A DNA stretch of 15,999 bases from the NCBI GenBank assembly GCA_018816605.1, contig JAHIVS010000032.1, positions 1 to 15,999 of the forward strand, in the 5' to 3' direction. The DNA comes from Pseudomonadota bacterium (lineage in GTDB: Bacteria > Desulfobacterota > Desulfobacteria > Desulfobacterales > Desulfobacteraceae). Under the pieces are notes generated by a model, which had not been told where the DNA came from, made no database searches, and saw only the letters and a list, made by a program, of their open reading frames with translations. The position numbers and the translations under genes were made by a program. Positions 14,789 to 15,999 of this stretch are shown in pieces; the first letter of the stretch is position 1; each line of letters starts with the position of its first letter.

Positions 14789-15451
14789 CTATCCCTTGGA
14801 CAGGGACAGATTTTCCGCCACGGTACGGATATGGGTGAGCACATCGTGGAACAAGGACAGATCCTGGGCAATGAGAAGGCCCGGGAGAGTGTCTCCCGTG
14901 GTTTTGTTGATCCGATAGGCAGACACGGTTCCCACAACACGGGTCTGTTCCTGTTCATCAATATACAGGACCGGTCCACCGCTGACACCGTTGATGGCAA
15001 CTCCGTCAATCAAATAGGCGGTGTCTTTGCGGGCCGATATCATGCCTGCAAAAAAACAGGGAGTGTCGGGCTCAAGGGTGGGAAATCCGATCCAGCCGAC
15101 CTGGGTGCCGACCCTGAGGACATATTCCTGGTCCAGCAGGGGCAGGGGATCGGTTTTCTCGAACAGGGTCTGGGCTTTTGAAAAAAGAATCAATGCAGAA
15201 TCCGTCAGATTCCCCATGGTAATGTGGCGCTCATTGGCCTTGAGGAGCAGGGATTTTGATCCGTCGTGGGTATAGATCCGGATAGGTTCCATCCATTTGT
15301 CGGCATGGAAAATCACATGTCCTGCCGTGGCAATGGCAACCATGGATTTTTTGGGGGTGTCAAAACACAGAAATCCGGTACCGTGGCCTGTGGGGGTTTC
15401 GATTTTCACAATACAGGCAAGACTTGAGTTCACCGCGTCAGACCAGTGCAT
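14789..15451 (-). CDS. Trypsin-like serine peptidase, no signal peptide
   Basis: A chymotrypsin-fold (trypsin_2/DegP-like) peptidase domain of 220 residues. The triad is complete: H45 in ATAGHVI, D84 in LTDSALILF and S157 in NGVSGGPVL. GTGFLCF near residues 24-30 is the usual first strand, and IGFP and YRINKTTGDTLPGLLIA complete the barrel. There is no signal peptide, membrane anchor or PDZ domain, unlike DegP/HtrA, so it should act in the cytoplasm on an unknown substrate. The start at 15451 has AAGGAA 7 bases upstream. It lies between fmdB and usp in the same orientation, with gaps of 82 and 141 bases. Confidence 0.9.
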   Translation of the reverse strand: MHWSDAVNSSLACIVKIETPTGHGTGFLCFDTPKKSMVAIATAGHVIFHADKWMEPIRIYTHDGSKSLLLKANERHITMGNLTDSALILFSKAQTLFEKTDPLPLLDQEYVLRVGTQVGWIGFPTLEPDTPCFFAGMISARKDTAYLIDGVAINGVSGGPVLYIDEQEQTRVVGTVSAYRINKTTGDTLPGLLIAQDLSLFHDVLTHIRTVAENLSLSKG

Positions 15452-15501
15452 GGGCGATTCCTTCTTTGATTGTTGTTATGGTGGCGTTTAACCGTTTGCT
15501 G

Positions 15502-15519
15502 CTGGGCCGACCGGCCCAG
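15502..15519. terminator. GC-rich hairpin between fmdB and the peptidase gene
   Basis: CTGGGCC (15502-15508) and GGCCCAG (15513-15519) form a 7-bp G+C-rich stem with a 4-base loop. On the plus strand it is followed by TTGTTTT. On the minus strand, the direction of the genes here, no T-run follows, so it may only attenuate fmdB read-through or mark a transcript end. Confidence 0.4.
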
Positions 15520-15533
15520 TTGTTTTAACCGGC

Positions 15534-15725
15534 TCAGGAGAATTGTCTGGGCGCATCAGAGGCACAGGTACCGATGCTTGTGCCCATAAAACTTGTGGCG
15601 CTCATCATTTTGGTGATGTCGGTGCTGGTGCATTCCGGGCAAAGGAGCTTCCCTTCTTCCCCGGCAAAGACAAGGCGCTCAAACTCTTTTTTGCAATGGT
15701 TGCAGCGGTATTCGAAAATCGGCAT
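15534..15725 (-). CDS. FmdB-family zinc ribbon protein
   Basis: A 63-residue protein starting MPIFEYRCNHCKKEFERLVF, the standard opening of the FmdB/CxxC_CxxC_SSSS family. C8, C11, C29 and C32 should hold one zinc. The C-terminal tail is rich in Ser, Gly and Ala (MGTSIGTCASDA), also usual. FmdB was first described as a putative regulator of an amide-degradation operon; for most members the function is open. The start at 15725 is decided by AAGGGAG 5 bases upstream. The frame is open further upstream, but that part looks like non-coding leader. Confidence 0.93.
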   Translation of the reverse strand: MPIFEYRCNHCKKEFERLVFAGEEGKLLCPECTSTDITKMMSATSFMGTSIGTCASDAPRQFS

Positions 15726-15730
15726 AGGGA

Positions 15731-15737
15731 CTCCCTT
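15731..15737 (-). promoter_or_regulatory. Ribosome binding site for fmdB
   Basis: AAGGGAG on the minus strand, 5 bases before the ATG at 15725. It fixes the start of this small gene within a longer open frame. Confidence 0.6.
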
Positions 15738-15999
15738 AAATTTAAATGGGTATCGCATATGTCTTATACCAAATTTGTGGTCCCGGCACAATGGGTTCAG
15801 GCGATTTCAACAGGAGCCGGCAGGCGATGATCGAGACGTCAAAGCATCTGCTTGATGAACTGGGCCGGGGCTGGACAAAACCTAGCCTGGAGAATGGATG
15901 TTTCCCGGCCATAACAAGAAAACCCATATGGGAAAAAGGGTCTATTTTTACTTGACCAGATCCGAACAATACTTTTTACCATGAAGGACATGAAGGAAC
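15738..15999. other. Intergenic stretch without recognisable gene
   Basis: Neither strand gives a protein I can recognise here, although short open frames exist on both. It should contain the promoter of the fmdB gene. A CCCATATGGG palindrome lies at 15923-15932. The last 19 bases (ATG at 15981) could be the start of a plus-strand gene that leaves the window, but too little is visible to call it. Confidence 0.4.

Noticed and set aside
15746..15955. A 69-codon plus-strand frame after fmdB
   Set aside because: No ribosome site or recognisable motif; it begins inside the fmdB leader and an equally long frame exists on the other strand.

Overview
The window is ordinary bacterial chromosome, about half G+C and densely coded on both strands, most like a Gram-negative sulfate reducer of the Desulfobacterota (Desulfobacter/Desulfobacula type). 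The lineage is inferred from the style of the proteins and the gene mix (long-form HisG, type I QueF, FmdB zinc ribbon, DUF1848, stand-alone Elp3-like radical SAM). No rRNA or tRNA was seen to confirm it. No tRNA, rRNA, CRISPR array, insertion sequence, prophage or integrase was recognised.

Layout. (1) 3-947 (+): the C-terminal part of an Elp3-like radical SAM protein that enters from the left edge, running tail to tail into a complete class A penicillin-binding protein (960-3365, -). (2) 3366-3648: a non-coding gap with a good minus-strand promoter for the PBP and a nested inverted-repeat structure of unknown role. (3) 3649-7857 (+): a tightly packed operon hisI-hisG-aminotransferase-engB-era-HNH, with 1-base overlaps or gaps of a few bases. 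It couples two histidine biosynthesis steps to a PLP aminotransferase, two ribosome-assembly GTPases and a small HNH nuclease-like protein. It ends at a perfect 20-bp hairpin (7883-7936). (4) 7951-8817 (-): an unrecognised low-complexity protein with a serine-recombinase-like C-terminal motif and its own promoter. (5) 9180-9584 (+): queF for queuosine synthesis, whose stop codon overlaps that of the facing gene. (6) 9581-11796 (-): a three-gene unit of a small conserved hypothetical, a DUF1848 protein and a tRNA-dihydrouridine synthase. (7) 11892-14119 (+): a 14-TM drug-efflux-type MFS transporter and an alpha/beta hydrolase, transcribed divergently from unit 6 from a shared 70-base promoter region. 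(8) 14123-15725 (-): a universal stress protein, a trypsin-like peptidase without signal peptide and a small FmdB zinc-ribbon protein. The last 270 bases hold nothing I can call.

Two themes recur. One is RNA and ribosome maintenance: EngB and Era for the ribosomal subunits, QueF and Dus for tRNA modification, and possibly the Elp3-like enzyme. The other is envelope and stress functions (PBP1A, MFS pump, UspA, protease). No convincing new multi-gene system is present. The most interesting items are the structured gap before hisI, the unrecognised protein with recombinase-like tail, and the DUF1848 protein whose cluster-binding cysteines sit at the wrong end for a radical SAM enzyme.
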